Notes under the pieces: model-generated
Database searches by the model: none
Told to the model about the DNA's origin: nothing
Seen by the model: only the letters and a program-made list of their open reading frames with translations
Part shown: in pieces, positions 8,201 through 16,500 of the stretch
Layout: every line of letters begins with the position of its first letter
Numbering within the stretch: position 1 is the stretch's first letter
Position numbers and translations under genes: made by a program
Assembly (NCBI RefSeq): GCF_041687215.1
Contig: NZ_JAWLCI010000003.1
Coordinates: forward strand, 139,832 to 203,831
Reading direction: 5' to 3'
Length of the DNA stretch: 64,000 nt
DNA from: Mariniphaga sp041687215
GTDB taxonomy: Bacteria; Bacteroidota; Bacteroidia; Bacteroidales; Prolixibacteraceae

Positions 8201-9362
8201 GATTTTCGATACCGAAGATGATGATTTTTCAGCCTCAGAAAAAGAAAAACAGTTTGTGGAAATTGTGGTAAAAGATACCGGAAGGGGAATTCCATCGGAA
8301 AATTTGAAAAAAATATTCCATCGGTTTTTTCAGTCTGATGATGAAGCAAAAGACTCAGGAACAGGAATCGGTCTGTCATTGGTAAAAGAATTGGTTTCCA
8401 TTCATAAGGGGAATATTTTTGTGGCAAGCAAACCTGGCAAAGGAACAAAATTCACCATCCGGATTCCCTATATTCAGGCGTTTATAAAAACCGTTGCAGA
8501 GGATAAAAATGAACCTGTTAATACCGAAAAACCAGCCAGCCTGTTAAATAATGCACCCATTCAGCCTGCTGAGAATTTACATTCAAAAATTATGTTGGTG
8601 GTAGAAGACAACGCCGATGTAAGACAATTCATTGCAAGCCATTTTAATTCCACATTTCAAATTATTGAAGCCCGGAATGGGGAAGAGGGTTGGGAAAAAG
8701 CGCTGGAGCATATTCCCAATATCATCATCAGCGATGTAATTATGCCGAATATGAATGGTTATGAATTGTGCGAACGTGTAAAAAATGACGAGCGAACATC
8801 GCATATTCCTGTTTTACTGCTCACAGCGCTCCATTCAAAAGAACATGAAATAAAGGGTATTACAACCGGTGCCGACGATTACATCACTAAACCATTCGAT
8901 TTGTCGGTCCTTCAGGCAAAGGTTGAAAATGTTTTATCCATCCGTGAATCGCTGAAAGAAAAATTCAGCAGAAATGTGGTGCTGGAACCAACTAACGTTG
9001 AAATTACTTCTCCCGACGAGCGGTTTCTGCAAAAAGCTATCCAGGTGGTTGAAGAAAATATTTCAGATTGCGATTTGGATATTGAAACTTTTTCGGAAAA
9101 AGTGGGTGTGAGCCGCATGCAGCTATACCGGAAACTCCATGCCTTAACGGATATGACTGTGAAAGAATTTATAAGGCACATCAGGTTGAAAAGGGCAACC
9201 CAAATGCTGGTTCAGAATAAAATGAATATTTCTGAAGTTGCATACGAGGTAGGATTTAAAGACCTGTCGCATTTCAGAAAGTGTTTTAAACGCGAATACG
9301 GAATGAGTGCTACAGAATATATTGCAAATTCGAAAAGCAAAGAAGCTGACATAAAAATTTGA
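5250..9362 (+). CDS. Hybrid two-component system regulator (sensor, kinase, receiver and AraC output in one protein)
   Basis: The 1370-aa protein has the standard HTCS layout. A signal peptide (about 1-34) is followed by repeated two-component-propeller motifs such as WIWIGTSQGLSRFDG, forming a periplasmic sensor to about residue 710. Next come a Y_Y_Y domain (about 715-785), one membrane segment (about 794-815), HisKA with phospho-acceptor His850 in ISHEIRTP, an HATPase (GTGIGLSLVKELV), a receiver with Asp1162 in SDVIMPNMNG, and an AraC-type helix-turn-helix (about 1260-1360). HTCS proteins bind an oligosaccharide breakdown product in the periplasm and activate an adjacent susCD locus. Here it precedes a pectinase locus, so oligogalacturonides are the likely ligand. 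Confidence 0.95.
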   Translation: MEFKLMQLFRSAWIKKLILVFFCISIVFGDAKAFSSELTFDIFTQEDGLPNNQIQCIYQDTRGWIWIGTSQGLSRFDGYSFVNFLPNTDDSTSLKGNLVRVIKEDRKGNLLIGTENGGLNVFNRELERFSHPLKNSGDLKFRDISVNDIVEDGNGNFYIGTNINILLFDSLGRISPLIPDMPQAQSFEGSFVRNLEFDQNGILWIGTNNGLFTFNPETNLIEPFQLPFQPNQNKQIWEIFLDDDGAIWVGTYTAGLFIISPEDHSLTQVLLTPDVNRNETVRSVSKGVFGEFWIGTRGGLYSYSKSRGVTGFYRHDERDPRSISNNSILSVFDDARGETWIGTRGGLNLLAKSKQVFHHFSALPGDNNYLNSNIIYAFWIDDDGKIWIGTEDGGVNIFDPETGKYEYLTADENNLNSISQNCIKAFLDDGHGNLWIGTYLGGIDVINLKTRKISHFKHEPGKPGSLSDNRVWDFCLDKYNDIWVATSKGVDRYNRQTNSFEHFSLLNGENQVSWIEPDSNGNLWMGGLDEVIVFNQEENVVTRFPEHSHTMFEDSGNRIWIATFDKGIALYSPDDGPIKYYGEKDGLANNHTLSILEDQNNQLWISTNNGLSMFNTEKEYFRNFSSQDGLSNNQFCYRAGYKTQSGQMLFGSISGFNLFNPEEIILEETNVPLVFTDFKIFNKSVAIGEGKKPVLQKSISETEHLVLNYDQNMFTIEFAALNFVNSDKNMYLYMLEGFNRNWNEPGTNRSATFTNLNPGNYLLRIKRVVPGFADTGNELQLKITIMPPFWKTTWFLSLLFIFIIFMIYSLLKFFVNREKIKNQLVMERVNARKLHELDMMKLKFFTNISHEIRTPLTLIIGPLEKILNQDLPKSEIKENLKLVNRNAKNLEKLISQLLDFRKLEAGNLKLDLVEGDIVEFTRNIVNSFNDLALEKQVKLRFNTLKKQLFTSFDPDKIEKVLNNLLSNAFKFTEPGGSVSVNLSLIFDTEDDDFSASEKEKQFVEIVVKDTGRGIPSENLKKIFHRFFQSDDEAKDSGTGIGLSLVKELVSIHKGNIFVASKPGKGTKFTIRIPYIQAFIKTVAEDKNEPVNTEKPASLLNNAPIQPAENLHSKIMLVVEDNADVRQFIASHFNSTFQIIEARNGEEGWEKALEHIPNIIISDVIMPNMNGYELCERVKNDERTSHIPVLLLTALHSKEHEIKGITTGADDYITKPFDLSVLQAKVENVLSIRESLKEKFSRNVVLEPTNVEITSPDERFLQKAIQVVEENISDCDLDIETFSEKVGVSRMQLYRKLHALTDMTVKEFIRHIRLKRATQMLVQNKMNISEVAYEVGFKDLSHFRKCFKREYGMSATEYIANSKSKEADIKI

Positions 9363-9417
9363 AAATCAAATTGATGTTTTGCTCCCTAAGCTGTTGAAGG
9401 AACATTTATCCCGTTGT

Positions 9418-9467
9418 TTGGGAAATATTTCCCCCTGTTGGGAAACCACACAACATGTTCCGGGAAA
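9418..9467. promoter_or_regulatory. Candidate HTCS/AraC operator: spaced GGGAAA direct repeats
   Basis: GGGAAA recurs at 9420, 9440 and 9462, twice as TTGGGAAA (9418 and 9438) and once as CCGGGAAA. The 20-22 bp spacing, two helical turns, places the copies on one DNA face, as expected for tandem AraC-type binding. The first copy is also part of a 14-bp palindrome, GGGAAATATTTCCC (9420-9433). The site lies between the HTCS gene and susC, where an HTCS activator should bind. Confidence 0.5.
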
Positions 9468-9530
9468 AATACCAACGCTTTTTAAACCCTAAAAAACTAA
9501 ATTGCACAATCATTAAAACCTTTGAATTTG

Positions 9531-9635
9531 ATGGATAAAATTCAGAAAAATCTTAAAAGAACAAATCGTACTATCATTGCCATTGTAATCGTTTTAATCG
9601 CAGCGCTCATCTTGCTTTTAAATCTGATTTTGTAA
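9531..9635 (+). CDS. 34-aa single-pass membrane microprotein upstream of susC
   Basis: An ATG-to-TAA frame encodes MDKIQKNLKRTNRTIIAIVI and 14 further residues. The first 13 are basic and hydrophilic; the remaining 21 are a continuous Ile/Leu/Val/Ala-rich segment, a textbook positive-inside single membrane anchor. It lies in the 326-bp gap between the HTCS gene and susC, 53 bp before susC and on the same strand. I recognise no family. It could be a real microprotein, for example tuning the HTCS kinase or the SusC export step, or a chance frame in a leader. The clean bipartite composition argues mildly for coding. Confidence 0.4.
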   Translation: MDKIQKNLKRTNRTIIAIVIVLIAALILLLNLIL

Positions 9636-9688
9636 CAAAGAACAAATTAAAAATAGTAAATGAATATTATCGAACCTAATTTAAAAGT

Positions 9689-12600
9689 ATGGTAAATATG
9701 AAAAGTAATAACAGAAAGAATCCGCTGAAAAAACTTCGCAGGATTACTTTTCTGGTTTTTGCGCAGTTATTTTTTGTGTGTACTGCTTTTGCACAGCAGC
9801 AAACAGTAACCGGAAAAATAACTGAAGCTTCAACCGGCGAGGTTTTACCAGGGGTAAACATTGTGATTAAAGGTACAACCACGGGTACTGTATCTGATGT
9901 GGATGGCAACTACCGGCTAACGGTGAATAATGCACAGACCGATGTTCTGGTATTCCGTTTTATTGGATTTGAAGAACAGGAAATTCCGGTTAACGGACGG
10001 TCAGCCATCAATGTGGAACTGGAAACAACTTCAATTGGAATTGAAGAAGTGGTGGCCGTTGGTTACGGAACCGTAAAAAAACGTGATTTAACCGGTTCTG
10101 TGTCTTCGGTTTCTGGAGATAACCTTCAGGATATTCCGGTGTCGTCAACAGCCCAGGCTCTTACCGGGCGATTGGCAGGTGTGCAAATTACCACAACCGA
10201 GGGTTCGCCCGATGCCGAAATTAAAATTCGTGTGCGAGGGGGAGGTTCAATTACCCAGGACAACTCACCATTATATATTGTAGATGGTTTTCCGGTGAGC
10301 AGCATTAGCGACATTGCACCAACCGATATTGCCTCCATTGATGTGTTGAAAGACGCATCTTCAACCGCCATTTACGGAGCACGTGGCGCTAACGGGGTAA
10401 TTATTATTACAACCAAAGATGGTGTTGAAGGCGAAGTGACCGCGAATTACAATATGTATTACGGAGTGAAACAAATTGCCAATCAACTGGATGTTCTGGA
10501 TCCTTATGAATATGTATTGTGGCAATATGAACTTGCCGGAGAAAGCGGAAACACCGCCCGAAATTTTCAACGGTATTATGGCGTTTTTGGCGATTTGGAA
10601 TTGTATAAAGCACAAAAAGGATCCAACTGGCAGGAGGAAATTTTTGGGCGGGAAGCCATTACGCAATACCATAATGCAAGTGTTACCGGCGGTTCAAAAA
10701 CCACAAAATACAACCTGAGCCTGACACGTACCGACGACGAAGGAATCATGCTTCATTCAGGGTATGTTCGGAACAACATCAATTTCAAACTGAACAGTAA
10801 AATTTCCGAGCGCATTACGCTTGATTTTAACACGCGTTTTGCTGATACCAATGTTACCGGTGCCGGTACTTCAACCGAAGGCTCGTCAAGTAACAGCCGT
10901 TTGAAACATGCGATTAAATATTCGCCTGTGCGCGGTTTGCAGGATTTTTTGGATGCAGTTGATTTCGACACCGATATGGAAGCAGCCAGTCAGTTGTATA
11001 ATCCGGTGGATGTGGTGAACGATGATTACCGCAGTTCCGACCGCAAAAATATGACATTCAATGCCGGCGTGAGTTATGAAATAATTAACGGTCTGGTTTT
11101 GAAAAGCGACTGGGGGGTGGAATTTGAGACCCGCCGTGACGATCGCTTTTACGGCCCTTCCACGTCACAATCGAAAAATAACAGTGGCGGAACTCCAATG
11201 GTGAATATTGAAACCCGCGAGGGTCTGACCCAACGGGTGGCCAATACCATTTCTTATTCCAAAAACGATTTCATTCCTGGGCACAGCCTGAATGTTATGC
11301 TCGGGCAGGAAATTTATTCGTTCAAAACAAAAAGAGTGGAAATGGAATCACGCTTTTTTCCAAGCGATGTGGACCAGAATGCCGCATTAGCTATGCTGAA
11401 TCTGGGAACACCTCAACCCACCATTTCGTTTATTTCGCCCGAAAACCGGCTTTCTTCGTTTTTTGGTCGTGTAAACTATAATTTGCAGGAACGTTTTTTG
11501 GCAACGGTTACTATGCGTGCCGATGGTTCGAGTAAATTTGCTGCCGGAAACCGCTGGGGATATTTTCCTTCGGTAGCTTTGGCATGGAGACTTTCGGAAG
11601 AAAACTTTTTGCAGAATATTGACAACCTCTCGAATCTTAAACTGAGAGCCAGTTACGGAACTGCCGGAAACAACCGCATTGGCGACGATATGTGGAAAAT
11701 GCTTTACACAACTTCTGATGGCAACAAACCTTATTATATTGATGAAAATTTGCAAAATCAACTGGTTCCGGGAAATACCATCGCAAATCCCGAATTACGC
11801 TGGGAAACCACTTATACCCGAAATCTCGGACTCGATTTCGGCTTTTTCAACTCAAGGTTAAACGGTACCATCGATGCATATTTGAATACAACCGAAGACC
11901 TGTTAATTCGTGCGAATATACCCAGCAATACCGGGTACGATTTCCAGATGCAAAACATTGGGAAAACCTCGAACAGGGGAATTGAACTGGCGCTTGACGG
12001 CTACCTGGTTCAAACCCGCAATTTTTCGCTCAGTGCATCGTTCAACATTGCATTTAACGTGAATAAAGTAGAGGAACTTGGTGACGTAAAAATGAGCTTG
12101 CAAAGTTCAGGCTGGTATGGAAGTTCATCAGGTCCCACCGGCGATTATTTGCTACGCGAAGGCGATCCGGTTGGCCAGATGTGGGGTTACGAAAGCGATG
12201 GAATGTACAGGTACGATGATTTTACTTATGATGAAGAATCGGAAACCTACACATTGAAACCAGGTGTGCCCGATAACAGTAACTTGATAGGAGCACGTTT
12301 TTTTGGACCGGGAACGTTGAAATTCAAAAAACTTTCAGGCGAGGGTTCAGTAATTAACCCGGATGAAGACCGCACAATTATTGGAAATGCCAACCCAAAA
12401 CATACTGGTGGTTTTAATCTGACTGCAACTTATAAAGGTCTCGATTTTTCAGCCTTTTTAAACTGGGTTTACGGAAACGATATTTACAATGCCAACAAAC
12501 TGGAATTCACTTCATTTCCAGATACAAGGCTTTACGGAAACTTGTTGGAAATGATGAATTGGGATGATCGTTTTTCCATTGTAAACCGCGAAACCGGCGA

Positions 12601-12949
12601 ATTCGTTTACAATCCACAGGAACTGGCCGCATTGAATCAGAATGTGGAAATCTGGCATCCTATGATGAGCCGCGTGGTTTTGCACTCATGGGCAGTTGAG
12701 GATGGTTCTTTTTTACGACTCAATAACTTAACGCTTGGTTACACGCTTCCCGAAGCATTAACTTCGAGGGCATTTATTGAAAGACTGAGGTTTTATGTTA
12801 CAGGCTACAACTTATTTGTACTTACAAACTACACCGGATACGATCCGGAAGTAGATACGCGCCGTTCAACTCCGCTAACGCCGGGTGTTGACTATTCGGC
12901 TTATCCAAGAAGCCGTTCAATTATTGCCGGTATTAATGTAACGTTCTAA
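9689..12949 (+). CDS. SusC/RagA-family TonB-dependent outer-membrane transporter (pectin locus)
   Basis: This 1086-aa transporter imports oligosaccharides through the outer membrane using TonB energy. A signal peptide ends near TAFAQ. A carboxypeptidase-regulatory-like domain follows (TVTGKITEASTGEVLPGVNI), then the TonB-box region EEVVAVGYGTVKKRDLTGSV, a plug domain with APTDIASIDVLKDASSTAIYG, and a C-terminal barrel ending in a Phe-terminated strand (IIAGINVTF). A second ATG at 9698 is an equally possible start. susD follows after 6 bp, forming the usual pedal-bin pair. Oligogalacturonides are the inferred substrate, from the lyases and polygalacturonase downstream. Confidence 0.95.
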   Translation: MVNMKSNNRKNPLKKLRRITFLVFAQLFFVCTAFAQQQTVTGKITEASTGEVLPGVNIVIKGTTTGTVSDVDGNYRLTVNNAQTDVLVFRFIGFEEQEIPVNGRSAINVELETTSIGIEEVVAVGYGTVKKRDLTGSVSSVSGDNLQDIPVSSTAQALTGRLAGVQITTTEGSPDAEIKIRVRGGGSITQDNSPLYIVDGFPVSSISDIAPTDIASIDVLKDASSTAIYGARGANGVIIITTKDGVEGEVTANYNMYYGVKQIANQLDVLDPYEYVLWQYELAGESGNTARNFQRYYGVFGDLELYKAQKGSNWQEEIFGREAITQYHNASVTGGSKTTKYNLSLTRTDDEGIMLHSGYVRNNINFKLNSKISERITLDFNTRFADTNVTGAGTSTEGSSSNSRLKHAIKYSPVRGLQDFLDAVDFDTDMEAASQLYNPVDVVNDDYRSSDRKNMTFNAGVSYEIINGLVLKSDWGVEFETRRDDRFYGPSTSQSKNNSGGTPMVNIETREGLTQRVANTISYSKNDFIPGHSLNVMLGQEIYSFKTKRVEMESRFFPSDVDQNAALAMLNLGTPQPTISFISPENRLSSFFGRVNYNLQERFLATVTMRADGSSKFAAGNRWGYFPSVALAWRLSEENFLQNIDNLSNLKLRASYGTAGNNRIGDDMWKMLYTTSDGNKPYYIDENLQNQLVPGNTIANPELRWETTYTRNLGLDFGFFNSRLNGTIDAYLNTTEDLLIRANIPSNTGYDFQMQNIGKTSNRGIELALDGYLVQTRNFSLSASFNIAFNVNKVEELGDVKMSLQSSGWYGSSSGPTGDYLLREGDPVGQMWGYESDGMYRYDDFTYDEESETYTLKPGVPDNSNLIGARFFGPGTLKFKKLSGEGSVINPDEDRTIIGNANPKHTGGFNLTATYKGLDFSAFLNWVYGNDIYNANKLEFTSFPDTRLYGNLLEMMNWDDRFSIVNRETGEFVYNPQELAALNQNVEIWHPMMSRVVLHSWAVEDGSFLRLNNLTLGYTLPEALTSRAFIERLRFYVTGYNLFVLTNYTGYDPEVDTRRSTPLTPGVDYSAYPRSRSIIAGINVTF

Positions 12950-12955
12950 AAAACA

Positions 12956-14806
12956 ATGATTATGAAAACGAAATTAATTTATATACTTACACTGGTTTTC
13001 AGTTTAACGTTGTTTACCAACTGCAGCGATGAGTTTCTGGAAACCGAAACACAGTCGAGCTACACCACCGATGTGGTATTTTCCAATCCGGCTTTTACGT
13101 TGAATGCACTTTATGGAATTTATTCGCTGATGACACTGGATGAAATGTACTCGCAAAAAATTCCCTACTATGCTTCATTGAATTCTGATATTGAGGTGGT
13201 TGCATTTGGTTCAGGGGATTATGGCGACAATGGCCGCCGCGGAATTGGAAACTACCTGGCAACACCGGGAAACAACGAACTTGCACGCCCATGGAACGCA
13301 CTTTACCGTGCCATTGAACGTGCAAACATACTGATAGCCGAAGTTCCGAACAGCCCGGTAATGAGTGGCGATGACGAGGAAGCCATAGCAAAAATGTGGA
13401 GCTACTATGGCGAAGCGTTAACCTTGCGGGCCCAGTTCTATTTCGATTTGGTTCGCATTTGGGGCGATGTTCCGTTTAAAACTGACCCCACCCAACCCGA
13501 CGGTTCCAACTTCTTTTTGGGAAAAACCGACAGGGATGAAATTCTGGAAGCCATGATTGAAGATTTACAGGAAGCCGAACAGTACGTTCCCTGGATAAAC
13601 CAGCACGAAGCCGGCACACCGGAACGGGTTTCCAAGGGTTTTGTTAAAGGATTGATGGCACGGATTGCATTGTATCGCGGAGGCCATTCTTTAAGGGCTG
13701 AATCGAATTCAATTGAACGTGGATCGGATTATGAAACTTATTATCAAATTGCCCGGGATCAGTGCAAGGAAATTATGGACCGGGGCATACACCAACTAAA
13801 TCCTTCGTATAAAGATGTATTTATGCGGCAAAATCAGTTGCAACCCGACCGTCAGTTTTATGAAAGCTTGTTTGAAGTGGGGCACGGGATGGCAAGAAGT
13901 GGTGAGGCAGGTTACTATATGGGAATTCGTTTTGATACCAATCCGGTTTACGGACGTGGAACCCAGGGCGGTGCTTTAACGCTTCCACACTATTTGTATG
14001 CGTTTGATGAGGCTGACAGCCGTCGTAATCTTGCTGTGGCATTTTATAAATACAACGATAAAGGCAGACAGGAAATTTATACCGATCCATCGCAGTATCG
14101 TATTGCAAAATGGTCGGTTAAATGGATGACAGACGCTTACATTGCTGCCAACCGGAATGCAGGAAACAAACTGCTCACAGGCGTAAACTGGACATTAATG
14201 CGCTTTTCTGACGTATTGCTCATGTTTGCCGAAGCAGAAAACGAACTGAACGGACCAACAGCATTAGCCAAAGATGCTTTGAAAGAAGTTCGGAGCAGAG
14301 CTTTCCCAACTGAAGAACAAGCTGAAAAAGTGGAAAACTATGTCAATAATATGGGAAGCAAGGAAGCATTTTTCGAGGCAATTGTGGATGAACGGGCCCT
14401 TGAACTGGGTGGTGAAAGCATCAGAAAATTCGATTTGGTAAGATGGAACTTGCTTTACGAAAAAATTACTGAAGCCCGTGAGTTGAACTGGAAAATCGTA
14501 TATGGCGAAGCGCCTTACGATAATCTTCCGAACTACCTCTATTACAAATACCGCGAGGATGATCCGGAAGACCTTGATTACGCCTCGCTGAATCTCGATG
14601 AAGACCTGGGTGATTTAAATATCCCCGGATTCGACAGGGTGGATTGGCTACCCGGTTTGACTGACAGCGATAAGCAGGAATTTATCGACTGGCTCAATTT
14701 AATGTCATCGGGACTGGACAACAATCCTGAGCGGCATCTGCTGCCCATTGCACAACCGGTTATTGACGATGCAAACGGTGCATTTACCAACGACTATGGA
14801 TTTTAA
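12956..14806 (+). CDS. SusD/RagB-family surface glycan-binding lipoprotein (pectin locus)
   Basis: This 616-aa lipoprotein caps the SusC barrel and captures glycan. The signal peptide ends in the lipobox LFTNC followed by SDEFLETE, the usual SusD mature start. Mid-protein segments such as YGEALTLRAQFYFDLVRIWG and RFSDVLLMFAEAENEL are RagB/SusD signatures. The C-terminal HLLPIAQPVIDDANGAFT matches the family's closing LLPIP-like motif. It is 6 bp downstream of susC and 18 bp upstream of the next lipoprotein gene, so all three are probably co-transcribed. An ATG two codons in (12962) is an alternative start. Confidence 0.95.
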   Translation: MIMKTKLIYILTLVFSLTLFTNCSDEFLETETQSSYTTDVVFSNPAFTLNALYGIYSLMTLDEMYSQKIPYYASLNSDIEVVAFGSGDYGDNGRRGIGNYLATPGNNELARPWNALYRAIERANILIAEVPNSPVMSGDDEEAIAKMWSYYGEALTLRAQFYFDLVRIWGDVPFKTDPTQPDGSNFFLGKTDRDEILEAMIEDLQEAEQYVPWINQHEAGTPERVSKGFVKGLMARIALYRGGHSLRAESNSIERGSDYETYYQIARDQCKEIMDRGIHQLNPSYKDVFMRQNQLQPDRQFYESLFEVGHGMARSGEAGYYMGIRFDTNPVYGRGTQGGALTLPHYLYAFDEADSRRNLAVAFYKYNDKGRQEIYTDPSQYRIAKWSVKWMTDAYIAANRNAGNKLLTGVNWTLMRFSDVLLMFAEAENELNGPTALAKDALKEVRSRAFPTEEQAEKVENYVNNMGSKEAFFEAIVDERALELGGESIRKFDLVRWNLLYEKITEARELNWKIVYGEAPYDNLPNYLYYKYREDDPEDLDYASLNLDEDLGDLNIPGFDRVDWLPGLTDSDKQEFIDWLNLMSSGLDNNPERHLLPIAQPVIDDANGAFTNDYGF

Positions 14807-14824
14807 ACAATAAAAGCGAAAACC

Positions 14825-16396
14825 ATGATTTATAAGAAATTAAAATATTTGTTATTAATAGCAGCCGGGGTGCTTATGTTATTGCCTTCCTGCAAAGAAG
14901 ATGAAGAAGTTTTTGAGAGGGTGCGCCTGTTCCGTCCGGTGGAATTGACAACCAATTTCGATGGTACAACTGTTGAACTGACCTGGCTGCCCATAAAGGG
15001 AGCAACAGAATATGTTCTCGATCTCAGTATGGATAGCCTTCAGTTCCAAAATATTGTTCAATCGTTTACAGGAATTTCAGAATCCAAAATTGTAATTCCT
15101 GAACTGGCAGGTGGAACCCGCTATTCCGTTAGAGTAAAAGCGCTGGCCGATGAAGAACAATACAACTCTCAGTTTGCTGAACTGACCTTTGTTACGCCTA
15201 CTGAAAATATTCTGTACCAAATTGGAAGTGACCAGATTGGTCCAACCGATGTAGTTATTTCGTGGGATCCAACCAAAACGGTTTCACATATTGTGATTAC
15301 TCCTGAAGATGGATCTCCAATTCAGTTTGAATTATCCGAAGCGGAAAAAGCTGCCGGGGAAAAACTGTGCGAAGGGCTCGAAGGGGAAACCAATTACGTT
15401 GCTGCAATTTACAATGGTGACATTCAGCGCGGTGCTATTCCGTTTAAAACGTTAATTGATATTAGCGATGCCATTGTGGTTTATCCTGAAGACGATTTAA
15501 GAGCTTTACTTGAAACCGAAGGCGGAGGTGTTTTTGTGTTGATGCCAGGTGATTTTGCCGTAAGTTCGGGTGCTGTTACAGTCACCAAATCAACAACGTT
15601 AAAAGCATTTAATGCTGCTGACAAACCCATCGTTCACCTGCTGATTGACATCGACGGTCCGGGTTCCTATATCTTCCAGGATATAGAATTCTCTGGATTT
15701 ACTGTTGATACTGAGGGCAATTTAAGTGAAGAAGAACTGGAAAGTTATGTGCTTAGGGTGAACGGAAATACCGATGCCGATGAAATTGTGTTGAAAAACT
15801 GTGTGGTTAAAAACTACGGTCGCTCGCTCATCCGAGGTACAAGTGGAGGTGCAGTAACCAATATCACCATTGACGGCTGTTATGTTGAAAATGTAACTTC
15901 AGGGAATAACGAATTCCTCGATTTCAGAAGTTGTGCGGTAAATGATATTTCTATCACAAATTCAACTTTTACAAAATCGAGCAATACTCGTCACTTCCTG
16001 CGCTGCGATGGCATAGTTGGCCTCGAAAATCAGGTAATCAACATCGAAAACTGCACGTTCTACAAAGTGGCAACTCCTGCAAACAGATTGCTGTATATCA
16101 GAACTTTAGGCAATCAGGTTACGCTGAAAAATAATGTATTCTCTGAAATGGCCGAAGCTGAATTCAGAGCCGACGATCCGGCAACCGGTTATCCGGTAAT
16201 TGACTACAACTATTTCCACAATTCGGTGAATTTGTCGGCATACGAATTTAACGGGCCGAACAATATTACTGACGATACACAAAGTCCGTTTGCGGGTGAC
16301 CCGGAAGCAGGTGACTTTAGCGTTGATTTTAATTCGCCTATACGAAACTCAGGAGAGGGAGGAAGTCCAATGGGAGATTCTCGTTGGATTGACTGA
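14825..16396 (+). CDS. Surface lipoprotein with Fn3-like repeats and a beta-helix (DUF5123/DUF4957 type)
   Basis: This 523-aa protein has a lipobox LLPSC followed by KEDEE, which resembles the acidic Bacteroidota signal for export to the cell surface. Residues about 35-210 look like two fibronectin-III-like beta-sandwiches (for example GATEYVLDLSMDSLQF). The C-terminal half (about 225-523) has repeating N-rich turns such as NITIDGCYVENVTSGNNEFL, typical of a right-handed parallel beta-helix as in DUF4957/DUF5123 proteins. In the third position after susCD it takes the SusE-like place, so pectin binding at the surface is the likely role. No catalytic residues are evident. The family call comes from fold pattern and context. 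Confidence 0.75.
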   Translation: MIYKKLKYLLLIAAGVLMLLPSCKEDEEVFERVRLFRPVELTTNFDGTTVELTWLPIKGATEYVLDLSMDSLQFQNIVQSFTGISESKIVIPELAGGTRYSVRVKALADEEQYNSQFAELTFVTPTENILYQIGSDQIGPTDVVISWDPTKTVSHIVITPEDGSPIQFELSEAEKAAGEKLCEGLEGETNYVAAIYNGDIQRGAIPFKTLIDISDAIVVYPEDDLRALLETEGGGVFVLMPGDFAVSSGAVTVTKSTTLKAFNAADKPIVHLLIDIDGPGSYIFQDIEFSGFTVDTEGNLSEEELESYVLRVNGNTDADEIVLKNCVVKNYGRSLIRGTSGGAVTNITIDGCYVENVTSGNNEFLDFRSCAVNDISITNSTFTKSSNTRHFLRCDGIVGLENQVINIENCTFYKVATPANRLLYIRTLGNQVTLKNNVFSEMAEAEFRADDPATGYPVIDYNYFHNSVNLSAYEFNGPNNITDDTQSPFAGDPEAGDFSVDFNSPIRNSGEGGSPMGDSRWID

Positions 16397-16408
16397 TAGG
16401 TTGGTTTT

Positions 16409-16451
16409 CCGGAGACGCCTCACTTTTGAAGTGTCTCCGGTATTATTTTTT
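16409..16451 (+). terminator. Terminator or attenuator inside the pectin locus
   Basis: CCGGAGAC (16409-16416) pairs with GTCTCCGG (16433-16440), with an inner ACTT/AAGT helix, followed by a T-rich tail to 16451. It lies 12 bp after the DUF5123-like gene and before the first lyase, so it should make the susCD unit more abundant than the enzyme genes. Confidence 0.75.
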
Positions 16452-16500
16452 AACTTTAAAAGTTTTTTTGGGAGAATTCCCTGAGTTTAATAACTGTTGT

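Noticed and set aside
5250..9362. Possibility that the regulator is two genes (sensor kinase plus AraC regulator)
   Set aside because: One uninterrupted frame runs from signal peptide to HTH, the standard HTCS layout.
16426..16500. Upstream ATG for the first pectate lyase
   Set aside because: It begins inside the terminator stem and would move the lipoprotein signal peptide away from the N-terminus.
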